Shown piece by piece: positions 7,929 to 14,493 of a DNA stretch of 34,660 nucleotides (position 1 is its first letter; each line of letters opens with the position of its first letter). The position numbers and the translations under genes are program-made. A model generated the notes under the pieces. The model did not search any database and was not told the DNA's origin. It worked only from the letters and a program-made list of their open reading frames with translations. The DNA is from Pseudomonadota bacterium (GTDB lineage: Bacteria > Pseudomonadota > Gammaproteobacteria > Burkholderiales > Ferrovaceae), in the NCBI GenBank assembly GCA_028873535.1, contig JAGWIJ010000025.1:1-34660 (forward strand). The letters run 5' to 3'.

Positions 7929-8491
7929 GCTTGCTCCTTGGGGGGTACAGTGGCCGTGCCAACCGTCAGGGAATCGATGCCTTTGGCAATGGACGTCAGC
8001 AGGTTCCTGGCGTCTTCCAGGCGGTCCGGCGGCACTTCGGACCAGATCGCGCGATGGGTGGCCCAGGCGTGCGGCAGGATTTCCTCGACCAGCGCGCGGC
8101 CGGCCTCGGTGAGCGAAAGTTCGAGCACGCGCCGGTCACGCACGCTGGGCTCGCGATGCAGCAGGCCGCGCCGCACCAGTTCGTCGGTGACCCGCGTGAC
8201 ATTGGCGCGCGGCAGGAACAGGGTGCGGCTGACCGCCGTCGGCGTGAATGCGTCTTCACCGCACCAGTGCGACATCATCAGCGCAAGCCAGGACCAGGAA
8301 TTGAGGCCCCAGGGTTCGAGCAGACGGTCGAAGGCCTCTTCCATGCGCATGGCGATATAGCCGGACAGCCGCGACAGCAGGATCAAGTCGGTCGGCATGT
8401 CCGGGCGGTGCAGCGCCGCCTTGGCACACCGTCCCTGGAAGGCGGCAAATTCCGGCGGCAGCGGCAGCTGCGAATGAGATCGGGTTTTCAT
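7925..8491 (-). CDS. MarR-family transcriptional regulator of the efflux operon
   Basis: 188 residues from ATG 8491. The winged helix spans about 83-130: recognition region TAVSRTLFLPRANVTRVTDE, followed by the wing REPSVRDRRVLELSLTEAG, which holds the D-x-R residues typical of MarR proteins. N- and C-terminal helices should form the dimer interface. It is the first gene of marR-tolC-emrA-emrB, so it is probably the local ligand-responsive repressor. The upstream region has a good promoter overlapped by a 22-bp dyad, fitting autorepression. The start is chosen because the promoter lies just upstream; an in-frame ATG at 8560 would lie upstream of that promoter, and Met at 8398 has no ribosome site. 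No Shine-Dalgarno sequence precedes 8491. Confidence 0.9.
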   Translation of the reverse strand: MKTRSHSQLPLPPEFAAFQGRCAKAALHRPDMPTDLILLSRLSGYIAMRMEEAFDRLLEPWGLNSWSWLALMMSHWCGEDAFTPTAVSRTLFLPRANVTRVTDELVRRGLLHREPSVRDRRVLELSLTEAGRALVEEILPHAWATHRAIWSEVPPDRLEDARNLLTSIAKGIDSLTVGTATVPPKEQA

Positions 8492-8500
8492 ATTGACCGG

Positions 8501-8530
8501 AATAGTACCAAGTGAAACTATTTCAGTCAA
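8501..8530 (-). promoter_or_regulatory. marR promoter with overlapping MarR-type operator dyad
   Basis: On the minus strand TTGACT (8525-8530), a 17-bp spacer and TACTAT (8502-8507) form a good sigma70 promoter. A perfect inverted repeat AATAGT-N10-ACTATT (8501-8522, 22 bp, normal MarR operator size) covers the -10 box and most of the spacer, so bound repressor would block RNA polymerase. Only 10 nt separate the -10 box from the marR ATG. Confidence 0.6.
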
Positions 8531-8586
8531 TAGCGCTTGACGATCACTGCCCGCAGGCACTTTCCTGATGGATGTGTCGCCCTCCC

Positions 8587-8605
8587 TACGAATTCGTCGT
8601 AATAT
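8587..8605 (+). promoter_or_regulatory. Candidate -10 element and palindrome upstream of the chrB-like gene
   Basis: A perfect 10-bp palindrome ACGAATTCGT (8588-8597), extended as TACGA-N5-TCGTA (8587-8601), overlaps TAATAT (8600-8605), a possible -10 box. The ATG follows after 6 nt. No convincing -35 box is visible, so the promoter may need an activator or the -10 assignment may be wrong. Confidence 0.35.
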
Positions 8606-8611
8606 CTACAG

Positions 8612-9544
8612 ATGTATTTTCTGGCCCTGGTCCTTTCGCTCCCCACCGAGAACGCCACCGCCCGTCAACGCATCTGGCGCGGCCTCAAAGCGTCGGGCGC
8701 TGCCGTGCTGCGCGACGGGGTATACCTCATGCCGGAACGCGCCGCCTGTCGCATCGCGCTCGACCGACTGGCTGGCGAGGTGCGCAGTGCCGGCGGCATG
8801 GCACACGTCATGCGAATCGAAGAACCATGCGACACCGACTTCGCGCCCCTGTTCGACCGCAGTGCGGAATGCGCCGCTCTGCTCGCCCAGCTGGACCATG
8901 CCCGTCAGCAACTGGACAGCACCACGGCGGATGGGGCGCTGCGGCACGCACGCAAACTGCGCAAAGCGTTTGCTGCCCTGGTGGCCATCGACTTTTTCGC
9001 GGGCGAAGCACAGCGGCAGGTCGAAAGCGCGCTGTGCGACCTCGAACTGGCCTGTGCACGCGCACTGGCGCCGGATGAACCGCGCGCCAGCGGCGGCACG
9101 ATCGCCCGTTTGCGCCCCGAGGATTATCACGGACGCATCTGGGCCACGCGCGCCCGTCCATGGGTGGACCGCCTGGCAAGTGCGTGGCTGATCCGTCGCT
9201 TTATCGATCCGCATGCGCAGCTGTTGTGGTTGGCCGCGCCGGCGGATTGCCCTGCGGATGCGCTGGGTTTCGATTTCGACGGTGCGTCATTCAGCCACGT
9301 TGATGCTCGGGTAACCTTCGAGGTGCTGGCCGCCAGCTTTGACTTGCACGACGCTTCGATCGCCCGTTTGGGCCAGTTGGTTCACTTCCTGGATGTCGGT
9401 GGCGCGCAACCGCCCGAGGCAGCCGGCATCGAGAGCGTGCTGGCCGGATTGCGTGCCGGCCTCGCTGACGACGACCAACTGCTCGCCGCCGCCAGCACCG
9501 TCTTCGACGGGCTATGGACCCGCTTCGCGCAGTCCACGCCCTGA
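8612..9544 (+). CDS. chrB: ChrB-type chromate resistance protein
   Basis: 310 residues with both ChrB parts. The N-terminal domain starts LALVLSLPTENATARQRIW and continues GAAVLRDGVYLMP (30-41). The C-terminal domain carries WATRARPWVDRLASAWLIRR (177-196) and ends with FSHVDARVTFEVL and VHFLDVGG. ChrB proteins regulate or assist chromate efflux by ChrA, and some act as chromate-sensing transcription factors. No chrA lies beside it in this window; the next gene is an outer-membrane barrel protein. The start is fixed by family similarity immediately after MYF. There is no Shine-Dalgarno sequence, and a TAATAT box ends 6 nt before the ATG, suggesting a leaderless message. It is divergent from the marR efflux operon across 120 bp. 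Confidence 0.88.
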   Translation: MYFLALVLSLPTENATARQRIWRGLKASGAAVLRDGVYLMPERAACRIALDRLAGEVRSAGGMAHVMRIEEPCDTDFAPLFDRSAECAALLAQLDHARQQLDSTTADGALRHARKLRKAFAALVAIDFFAGEAQRQVESALCDLELACARALAPDEPRASGGTIARLRPEDYHGRIWATRARPWVDRLASAWLIRRFIDPHAQLLWLAAPADCPADALGFDFDGASFSHVDARVTFEVLAASFDLHDASIARLGQLVHFLDVGGAQPPEAAGIESVLAGLRAGLADDDQLLAAASTVFDGLWTRFAQSTP

Positions 9545-9639
9545 GCCATGGTGCGATCGGCATTTCCAATTCCAGTGCAAGCAAACGTGCTGCCGGCCGG
9601 TACTTGCGCCCATCCCATCCTTCACTCGACGAGGCGAAC

Positions 9640-10341
9640 ATGCGCTCCATCCGATGCGTTCCTGAACTGATGCTGCTCACCGCGATCTGCTGTCCATCGG
9701 CTGCAATGGCCGGATCCTGGCTGCTTGGATTTTCGCCGGCTGACACCGTCGCACCCGGCGCGTACGCCGCGATTGCAGGCACGGGTGGGCAATGGTCATC
9801 GGTCGGCGATCCACGCCACGAGAGTTTCACGCCCTTCCTGGCGCATGCCGGCATCCGCACCGGGCTGTCCGAGAGCTGGGATATCGGCTATCGGCTGGCA
9901 ACGGTTGCGCTGCCCTACTCCAGTGTCGGCCCTTCGCTCGGTGCCGAGGTCGACGTCAAGCACCGCCTGACCGACCGCGCAAGCCCCTGGCAGCTTGCCA
10001 TCGTGGCGGGTGTGGGATACGCCTACCTGGACATCCAGGGGCAATCCCGCAACGCCTGGAGTCCCGGCGTGGACCTGATTGTCAGCCACGCGGTGGCAGC
10101 GGGCTATACCGCATTTGCAGACCTGCGCTACGTCTACACCGGCATTCCGTCAGCGGCAGGAGGCGCCAGCGCCAATCATTTCCAGGCCTACGGACCGGCC
10201 GCAGGCATGAAAATCAAGCTCAAGGAAAATGTCGCGATCACGCCCGAGATCGGGGTGTTCAAGTTCGATGGCAATATCGCCAATCAGAGGGCGAATGGCA
10301 TCGGCATCCAGTATGGTGCGGTGCTGGGTTTCGCCTTCTGA
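9640..10341 (+). CDS. Outer-membrane beta-barrel protein of unknown function
   Basis: 233 residues. Signal peptide about 1-24 (MRSIRCVPEL, hydrophobic core, AMA cleavage site). The mature part alternates polar and aromatic/hydrophobic residues in short strands (for example WDIGYRLATVALPYSS, WQLAIVAGVGYAYLDI, YTAFADLRYVYTGI) separated by Gly/Asp/Ser turns. The protein ends in AVLGFAF, with the C-terminal Phe that BamA recognises. This supports an eight- to ten-stranded outer-membrane barrel. GAGG lies 6 nt before the ATG; the in-frame extension to 9514 lies inside chrB and is rejected. It follows chrB by 95 nt on the same strand, but a functional link is unproven. Confidence 0.75.
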   Translation: MRSIRCVPELMLLTAICCPSAAMAGSWLLGFSPADTVAPGAYAAIAGTGGQWSSVGDPRHESFTPFLAHAGIRTGLSESWDIGYRLATVALPYSSVGPSLGAEVDVKHRLTDRASPWQLAIVAGVGYAYLDIQGQSRNAWSPGVDLIVSHAVAAGYTAFADLRYVYTGIPSAAGGASANHFQAYGPAAGMKIKLKENVAITPEIGVFKFDGNIANQRANGIGIQYGAVLGFAF

Positions 10342-10343
10342 TC

Positions 10344-10402
10344 GCGCGCTGACCGTTGCGCGCCCGGTGCGCAGACCGGCACTGGTGCGTGCATGCGCGC
10401 CA
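10344..10402. terminator. GC-rich hairpin cluster between convergent genes
   Basis: Three adjacent potential stem-loops: GCGCGC-N8-GCGCGC (10344-10363), CCGGT-N6-ACCGG (10364-10379), and a 7-bp stem TGGTGCG/CGCGCCA with one G-U pair (10383-10402). They fill the 65-bp gap between the barrel gene and panB, which converge. There is no T-run on either strand, so this is not a classical intrinsic terminator, but position suggests a bidirectional stop or 3'-end stabiliser. Confidence 0.35.
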
Positions 10403-10406
10403 GCGC

Positions 10407-11198
10407 CTAATAGCAGTGCGCGGCGTCCGGGAAGCGGCGTGCCTTGACGTCGGCCACGTAGGCGCGCACGGCGCCGCTCACGCCTTCGGTGCCGGGAGAG
10501 AAATCCTTGGCCAGACGCGGCAGCCGCTCGGGGCCGAGTCCGATCACGTCCTGCAGCACCAGCACCTGGCCGGAACAGGCCGGACTGGCACCGATGCCGA
10601 TGGTCGGCACCTGCACGCTGTCGCAGATGCGCTCGGCCAGCGAGCGCGGAATGCATTCCATCAGGATCATGCAGGCGCCCGCCTGCTCCAGATCGCGCGC
10701 TGCCTGGACCATGCGCGCAGCGCCCGGCTCGTCCTTGCCTTGCACCCGGAAGCCGCCGAACTGGTTGTGCGACTGCGGCGTCATGCCGACATGCGCGCAT
10801 ACCGGGATGCCGCGGTGGACCAGGAATTCCACGGTGGCTGCCATCTCGGAGCCACCCTCGATCTTGACGCACTGCGCGCCAGCCTGGATCAGCGGCACGG
10901 CATTGCGAAAAGTGTCAGCGGGAGAAATCTGCGAACTGCCGAAGGGCATGTCGGACAGGATCAGCGCCTTCTGGCTGCCACGCTGGACGGCCGCGGTGTG
11001 GTAGGCGATGTCGGCCAGCGTGACGGGATTGGGACTGGCGTGGCCCTGGATCACCATGCCGAGGGAGTCGCCGATCAGCAGCACGTCGACTCCGCAGGTT
11101 TCGAGCGCACGCGCGAAGCTCGCGTCGTAGCAGGTCAGCATCGCGATCGGCACGCCCACGGCGGACATCCGGGCAAGCTCGGGCAAGGTGGTTCGCAT
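10407..11198 (-). CDS. panB: 3-methyl-2-oxobutanoate hydroxymethyltransferase (ketopantoate hydroxymethyltransferase)
   Basis: 263 residues, the usual PanB length and TIM-barrel fold. It transfers a hydroxymethyl group from 5,10-methylenetetrahydrofolate to 2-oxoisovalerate, the first committed step of pantothenate (coenzyme A) synthesis. Metal and substrate residues are in place: D44 (IGDSLGMV), D83 (SDMPFGS), E114 (KIEGG), and the catalytic E181 (LMECIP). Other signatures are AHVGMTPQS and PTIGIGASPACSGQVLVL. The panC gene often found beside panB is absent here, so panB appears to stand alone. GGAGG lies about 6 nt before the ATG. Confidence 0.97.
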   Translation of the reverse strand: MRTTLPELARMSAVGVPIAMLTCYDASFARALETCGVDVLLIGDSLGMVIQGHASPNPVTLADIAYHTAAVQRGSQKALILSDMPFGSSQISPADTFRNAVPLIQAGAQCVKIEGGSEMAATVEFLVHRGIPVCAHVGMTPQSHNQFGGFRVQGKDEPGAARMVQAARDLEQAGACMILMECIPRSLAERICDSVQVPTIGIGASPACSGQVLVLQDVIGLGPERLPRLAKDFSPGTEGVSGAVRAYVADVKARRFPDAAHCY

Positions 11199-11225
11199 GG
11201 CTGCCTCCAGTAATCAGGGAGGCTT

Positions 11226-11251
11226 ATGATACGGTCCGCGCTGCAGCGCGG
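11226..11251 (-). promoter_or_regulatory. Candidate panB promoter containing a 16-bp perfect palindrome
   Basis: On the minus strand TATCAT (11226-11231) is a good -10 box about 27 nt before the panB ATG. The preceding spacer holds a perfect 16-bp palindrome CCGCGCTGCAGCGCGG (11236-11251). The -35 region (TTCCCG) is weak. The palindrome could be an operator in the promoter spacer, or a hairpin ending the upstream zinc-ribbon gene, although no T-run follows it. Confidence 0.35.
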
Positions 11252-11260
11252 GAATGGCCC

Positions 11261-11827
11261 TCAGACGTGCTCGTCGAGTGGCTGGCGGTAGAGCAGGCCC
11301 GGCTCGATGGCGAACTCGCGTCGGCCGATGCGTGGCAGACCGGCGGGTCCGCGGTTGAGCAGTCCTTCGAACACCATGTGGCGTCCGTCGACCGTGATCC
11401 AGGCCGGGATCGGCACGCCCTGGTACTCACCGACACTGTCCAGCGCGCGCTGCACCTCGGGTTCCGGCGTCGGCGCCACCTCCTGTGCCAGCACGGGCGG
11501 CGCGACGTCTTCGCTGCCACGCCGGCCGAGCCTGATCATGGTCTGAGCCAGCCACAGTCCAGCCACGGACACGCGTTGCACGCGTGCGCGGCGCTGCACG
11601 GCATCGACCAGCACCAGGAAACGTGCCGATTCGCCGCAGCGCGGGCAACTGCTGCTGGCAGCCAGCGCGACACGCGCACCGCGCAGGCCCGGTTGTCCGG
11701 TGCCGCTGGTCAGTCGATACGGCTTGTTGCAGCCGCGGCAATCCAGTTCAACGCCGGAAAGCACCAGGCCGTCGGACAGGTAGAGCGGCAGGACAAAGAG
11801 ATTGCTGGGGTGTGGTCGGGAATACAT
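11261..11827 (-). CDS. Hypothetical protein with N-terminal zinc-ribbon-like cysteines
   Basis: 188 residues, not recognised. Two CxxC pairs, C30-x2-C33 (DCRGC) and C61-x2-C64 (CPRC), lie 27 residues apart as in a zinc ribbon. The segment around residues 82-105 is Arg- and Val-rich with a hydrophobic stretch (VSVAGLWLAQTMIRLG) that could be one amphipathic helix. A proline/glutamate linker (about 112-124) leads to a C-terminal part containing YQGVPIPAWITVDGRHMVFEG. There is no signal peptide. Start at ATG 11827; a possible AGGAAG lies rather far upstream, so the start is uncertain. It lies between panB and the hydroxyacid dehydrogenase gene on the same strand, with likely transcription breaks on both sides. 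Confidence 0.6.
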   Translation of the reverse strand: MYSRPHPSNLFVLPLYLSDGLVLSGVELDCRGCNKPYRLTSGTGQPGLRGARVALAASSSCPRCGESARFLVLVDAVQRRARVQRVSVAGLWLAQTMIRLGRRGSEDVAPPVLAQEVAPTPEPEVQRALDSVGEYQGVPIPAWITVDGRHMVFEGLLNRGPAGLPRIGRREFAIEPGLLYRQPLDEHV

Positions 11828-11870
11828 GGCGGGCCGTAGTCGAACTTCCTGACCCTCTAACGGCCCTGCC

Positions 11871-11902
11871 GAGCCCGGACTTTACCCCCTTCGTCCGGGC
11901 TC
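11871..11902 (-). terminator. Strong hairpin downstream of the b561-yceI-dehydrogenase operon
   Basis: A perfect 10-bp stem, GAGCCCGGAC (11871-11880) and GTCCGGGCTC (11893-11902), with a 12-nt loop, begins 20 nt after the dehydrogenase stop. No U-tract follows on the minus strand, so termination would be atypical or Rho-assisted; it could also protect the 3' end of the mRNA. Confidence 0.45.
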
Positions 11903-11922
11903 AGTTCCCCTCAAGCCAGGGC

Positions 11923-12810
11923 TCAGTCCGTCGGTCCGCGATGCAGCCGGCGGATCAGCGAGGAGGTATCCCAGCGCCCGCCGCCCATGGTCTGCAATTC
12001 GGCGTAGAACTGGTCGACCAGTGCCGCCACCGGCAACAGCGCGCCGTTGCGGCGTGCCTCGTCCAGGCACAGGCCAAGGTCCTTGCGCATCCAGTCGACC
12101 GCGAAGCCGAAGTCGAACTTGTCCGCCAGCATGGTGCTGCCGCGGTTTTCCATCTGCCAGGATTGTGCCGCGCCCTTGGAGATCACACCCAGCACCTGCT
12201 CGCCATCGAGACCGGCGCGCTGCGCGAAATTGAGCGCCTCGGCCAGACCTTGCACCAGCCCCGCGATGCACAACTGGTTCACCATCTTGGTGAGCTGGCC
12301 ACTGCCGCTCGGCCCCATCAGCGTGACCGCCTTGGCGAAACACGAGATCACCGGCTGCGCGATGTCGAAGGCGGCCTGATCGCCACCGCACATCACGGCC
12401 AGCTGCCCCTTTTCGGCACCGGCCTGGCCGCCCGACACCGGCGCATCGATGAAGTGCACGCCGCGCGCCTGCGCTTCGGCGTGCAGCTCGCGCGCCACGG
12501 CGGCCGATGCCGTGGTGTGGTCGACCAGCACCGCGCCGCGCTTCATGCCGGCCAGGGCACCCTGCTCGCCCAGCACCACGCTGCGCAGGTCGTCGTCATT
12601 GCCGACGCAGCAGAACACCAGGTCGGCGCCAGCGGCGGCTTCACGCGGTGTCGGCGCGAAGGCGCCGCCGGCATGCTGCTGCACCCAGTCTTCGGCGCGA
12701 CGCGTGGTCCGGTTGAAGACAGTGACCGGATGGCCGTGACGGTGCAGATGCCCCGCCATTGGACCACCCATCACACCCAGACCAAGGAATGCAGTGACCG
12801 GCTTGCTCAT
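11923..12810 (-). CDS. Beta-hydroxyacid dehydrogenase (3-hydroxyisobutyrate / tartronate semialdehyde reductase family)
   Basis: 295 residues. NAD(P)-binding Rossmann motif FLGLGVMGGPMAGHL (8-22), substrate-binding DAPVSGG (122-128), and the catalytic lysine K175 in GSGQLTKMVNQ. These are the full family signatures of 3-hydroxyisobutyrate dehydrogenase, tartronate semialdehyde reductase and related reductases, which interconvert a beta-hydroxyacid and its semialdehyde. The dinucleotide loop N-R-T (33-35) after the second strand favours NADP over NAD, by general family rule. The ATG overlaps the yceI stop by 4 nt, so the gene is the last of an operon with yceI and cytochrome b561. Substrate cannot be fixed from sequence. 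Confidence 0.88.
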   Translation of the reverse strand: MSKPVTAFLGLGVMGGPMAGHLHRHGHPVTVFNRTTRRAEDWVQQHAGGAFAPTPREAAAGADLVFCCVGNDDDLRSVVLGEQGALAGMKRGAVLVDHTTASAAVARELHAEAQARGVHFIDAPVSGGQAGAEKGQLAVMCGGDQAAFDIAQPVISCFAKAVTLMGPSGSGQLTKMVNQLCIAGLVQGLAEALNFAQRAGLDGEQVLGVISKGAAQSWQMENRGSTMLADKFDFGFAVDWMRKDLGLCLDEARRNGALLPVAALVDQFYAELQTMGGGRWDTSSLIRRLHRGPTD

Positions 12811-13379
12811 TTTCCAGGCATCTCCAGTAGCGTGAAACGGAACTTGACGCTGACATCAATGGCGACCGCCTCGGGGTCGGCCCAGGCGCCCTGGCCGATA
12901 TTGTAGTCGGTGCGCTTCATGACGAAGCCGCCCTCGGCCACCGACTGGTTACCGATGCGCCTGACGCTGATGGGCACGGTCAGCTCGCGTGTGATGCCCT
13001 TCAGCGTGAACTTGCCCACCGCTTCATAGTGGTCCGGGCCCTTGGCACGGATCTGCGTCGACTGGAACACGCCCTTGGGGAAGCTCGCCACCTGGAACCA
13101 GTCCTTGCCGCGCACCTCGGCTTCGCTTTCTGCAGCGCCGAGATCGACGCTGGCGAGGTCGACTTCGATGCGCGCCTTGCTGGCGGCGAGATCCGCCGGG
13201 TGGAACACGATGTCGCCGTCGAACTTGCGGAAACGGCCCTGCAGTTCCACGCCCATCTGTTTGGACACGAAAGTGATTTCGCTTTTTTCAGGGACGAAGC
13301 CCGCACCCTGCGAGCCCTGGGCCAGCAGGCCAAGACTGAACAGGGCGGCGGCCGCGATGCGGCCCGATCGGATACTCAC
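12807..13379 (-). CDS. YceI-family periplasmic lipocalin-like protein
   Basis: 190 residues. A GTG start at 13379 is preferred: it has AGGAG 10 nt upstream and gives a clean signal peptide (SIRSGR, hydrophobic core, SQGA cleavage). An in-frame ATG at 13412 would overlap the cytochrome b561 stop by 4 nt but lacks a ribosome site and adds 11 polar residues. The body shows the YceI pattern: SEITFVSKQMGVELQGRFR, DGDIVFHP, EVRGKDWFQVASFPKGVFQS, KFTLKGITREL, GFVMKRTDYNIG. YceI proteins are periplasmic lipid-binding barrels that bind polyisoprenoids or quinones. A cytochrome b561 gene just upstream is a common partner, fitting a quinone-related redox function. Confidence 0.9.
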   Translation of the reverse strand: MSIRSGRIAAAALFSLGLLAQGSQGAGFVPEKSEITFVSKQMGVELQGRFRKFDGDIVFHPADLAASKARIEVDLASVDLGAAESEAEVRGKDWFQVASFPKGVFQSTQIRAKGPDHYEAVGKFTLKGITRELTVPISVRRIGNQSVAEGGFVMKRTDYNIGQGAWADPEAVAIDVSVKFRFTLLEMPGK

Positions 13380-13408
13380 GTTAACAATACTCCTGGAAGG
13401 TTGGACGA

Positions 13409-13957
13409 TCATTCGGAACGCGCGGGACGGCTGCGCAACATGCCGATCAGCACGTCGTCACGATCGATGAAGTGGTGCTTGAGCGCTGCAGCCACATGCA
13501 GTGCGACCAGGCTGATCAGCGTCCAGTTCAAGGTTTCATGGATGCCCTTGAGCTGATCGGCCAGGTCCTTGCTCTTGGCCACCAGATTGGGCAGCGGGAT
13601 CAGGTTGAGGTACACCACGCCGTAACCTGCGGCGGAACTGTAGGCCCAGCCGGTCAGCGGCACCGCGAACAGCAGCGCATAAATGAGCCATTGCACCAGC
13701 TTGCTGGCCAGCGCCTGCCAGGCCGGCATTCCGGCCGGCAGCGCCGGGGCGGCATGGCTGGCACGCCAGCCCACGCGCACGAAGGCCAGCCACAGCACGG
13801 TCAGGCCGGCCCACTTGTGCCAGACGAAGACCTTGATGCGGAACGGGCTGATCGGCATGTCACCCATCAGCAGACCGACTGGAAAGGCCACCGCGATGAT
13901 CAGGGCGATGATCCAGTGCAGCGCGATGGCGGGGCGGCTGAAGTATTGCTTGCTCAC
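13409..13957 (-). CDS. Cytochrome b561 (diheme membrane protein)
   Basis: 182 residues with four predicted membrane helices. Four histidines lie in helices, H14 (ALHWI), H47 (WHKWAG), H140 (GIHETL) and H154 (ALHVAAA), as expected for two b-type hemes. It is a quinol-linked electron carrier of the inner membrane, possibly superoxide:ubiquinone oxidoreductase-like (CybB). The start is GTG at 13957 with AAAGGAG about 7 nt upstream. It heads a small operon with yceI and a hydroxyacid dehydrogenase. Confidence 0.92.
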   Translation of the reverse strand: MSKQYFSRPAIALHWIIALIIAVAFPVGLLMGDMPISPFRIKVFVWHKWAGLTVLWLAFVRVGWRASHAAPALPAGMPAWQALASKLVQWLIYALLFAVPLTGWAYSSAAGYGVVYLNLIPLPNLVAKSKDLADQLKGIHETLNWTLISLVALHVAAALKHHFIDRDDVLIGMLRSRPARSE

Positions 13958-14133
13958 GAAAGGCTCCTTTCGGGTTCTTGATTGGCCAAGAGCTTACCAT
14001 TCCCTTCCGGGACGACCGGTCGATGCGCCTCACGGCGCCGTTCGCATTTTTTGCATGATCGCGATTGCTGACTGGCGCTTGGCAGACGCACACTTAGCCG
14101 CCACGATCGCGGCTTTGCCGCTGAGGAACACCC

Positions 14134-14493
14134 ATGTCGAATCCGAGTCCCGGCCAGCCTGTCCTGGTCGATCTGCGCGGGCTGCAGCAGGCCCAGCACG
14201 AATTTGCCCTGGCGCGCGACTGGCTGCGCCACCATTCGCCCAAGAACCTGGTCATGGCGCTGACCGGCGAGGTCGGTGAACTGGTGGAACTGTTCCAATG
14301 GCTGGATGAGGCAGCCAGCCACAAGGTCGCTTCCGACCCGGCGACGGCGCGCGCTGTGCGTGATGAACTTGCCGACGTGCTGATCTATTTCGCGCGCCTG
14401 GCAGCGGTGCTCGACGTGGACCTGGACGAAGCGGTACGCAGCAAACTTGCGGCCAATGCGCGCAAGTACCCGGCGCCCGATCAGGCGCTGTAG
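14134..14493 (+). CDS. MazG-like nucleotide pyrophosphohydrolase (dCTP pyrophosphatase type)
   Basis: 119 residues, all-alpha MazG-like fold of the short DCTPP1/RS21-C6 type. The metal-binding pattern E-x2-E ... E-x2-D is seen as E46/E49 in LTGEVGELVELFQWL and E78/D81 in DELADVLIYFARLA. These enzymes hydrolyse non-canonical or excess (deoxy)nucleoside triphosphates to monophosphates and pyrophosphate, a house-cleaning role. AGGAAC lies 6 nt before the ATG. Its last 13 nt overlap the convergent lexA 3' end. The 176-bp gap upstream to cytochrome b561 shows no clear promoter or other feature. Confidence 0.88.
   Translation: MSNPSPGQPVLVDLRGLQQAQHEFALARDWLRHHSPKNLVMALTGEVGELVELFQWLDEAASHKVASDPATARAVRDELADVLIYFARLAAVLDVDLDEAVRSKLAANARKYPAPDQAL

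Noticed and set aside
6591-8360. A 589-residue plus-strand frame
   Set aside because: It is antisense to tolC-like and marR, which have clear family motifs; the frame has no motifs of its own.
10344-10402. CRISPR-like or repeat array
   Set aside because: The short inverted repeats differ from each other and have no unit repetition; they are better seen as hairpins between convergent genes.
13380-13412. ATG start at 13412 for the YceI-family gene
   Set aside because: It has no ribosome site; GTG 13379 has AGGAG and yields a proper signal peptide. The upstream start remains possible because it would give a 4-nt overlap with cytochrome b561.
13958-14133. Promoters or a small gene in the 176-bp cytochrome b561 / MazG gap
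   Set aside because: No convincing -35/-10 pair and no small frame with a ribosome site were found; a GATCGCGAT-like short palindrome is too common to interpret.
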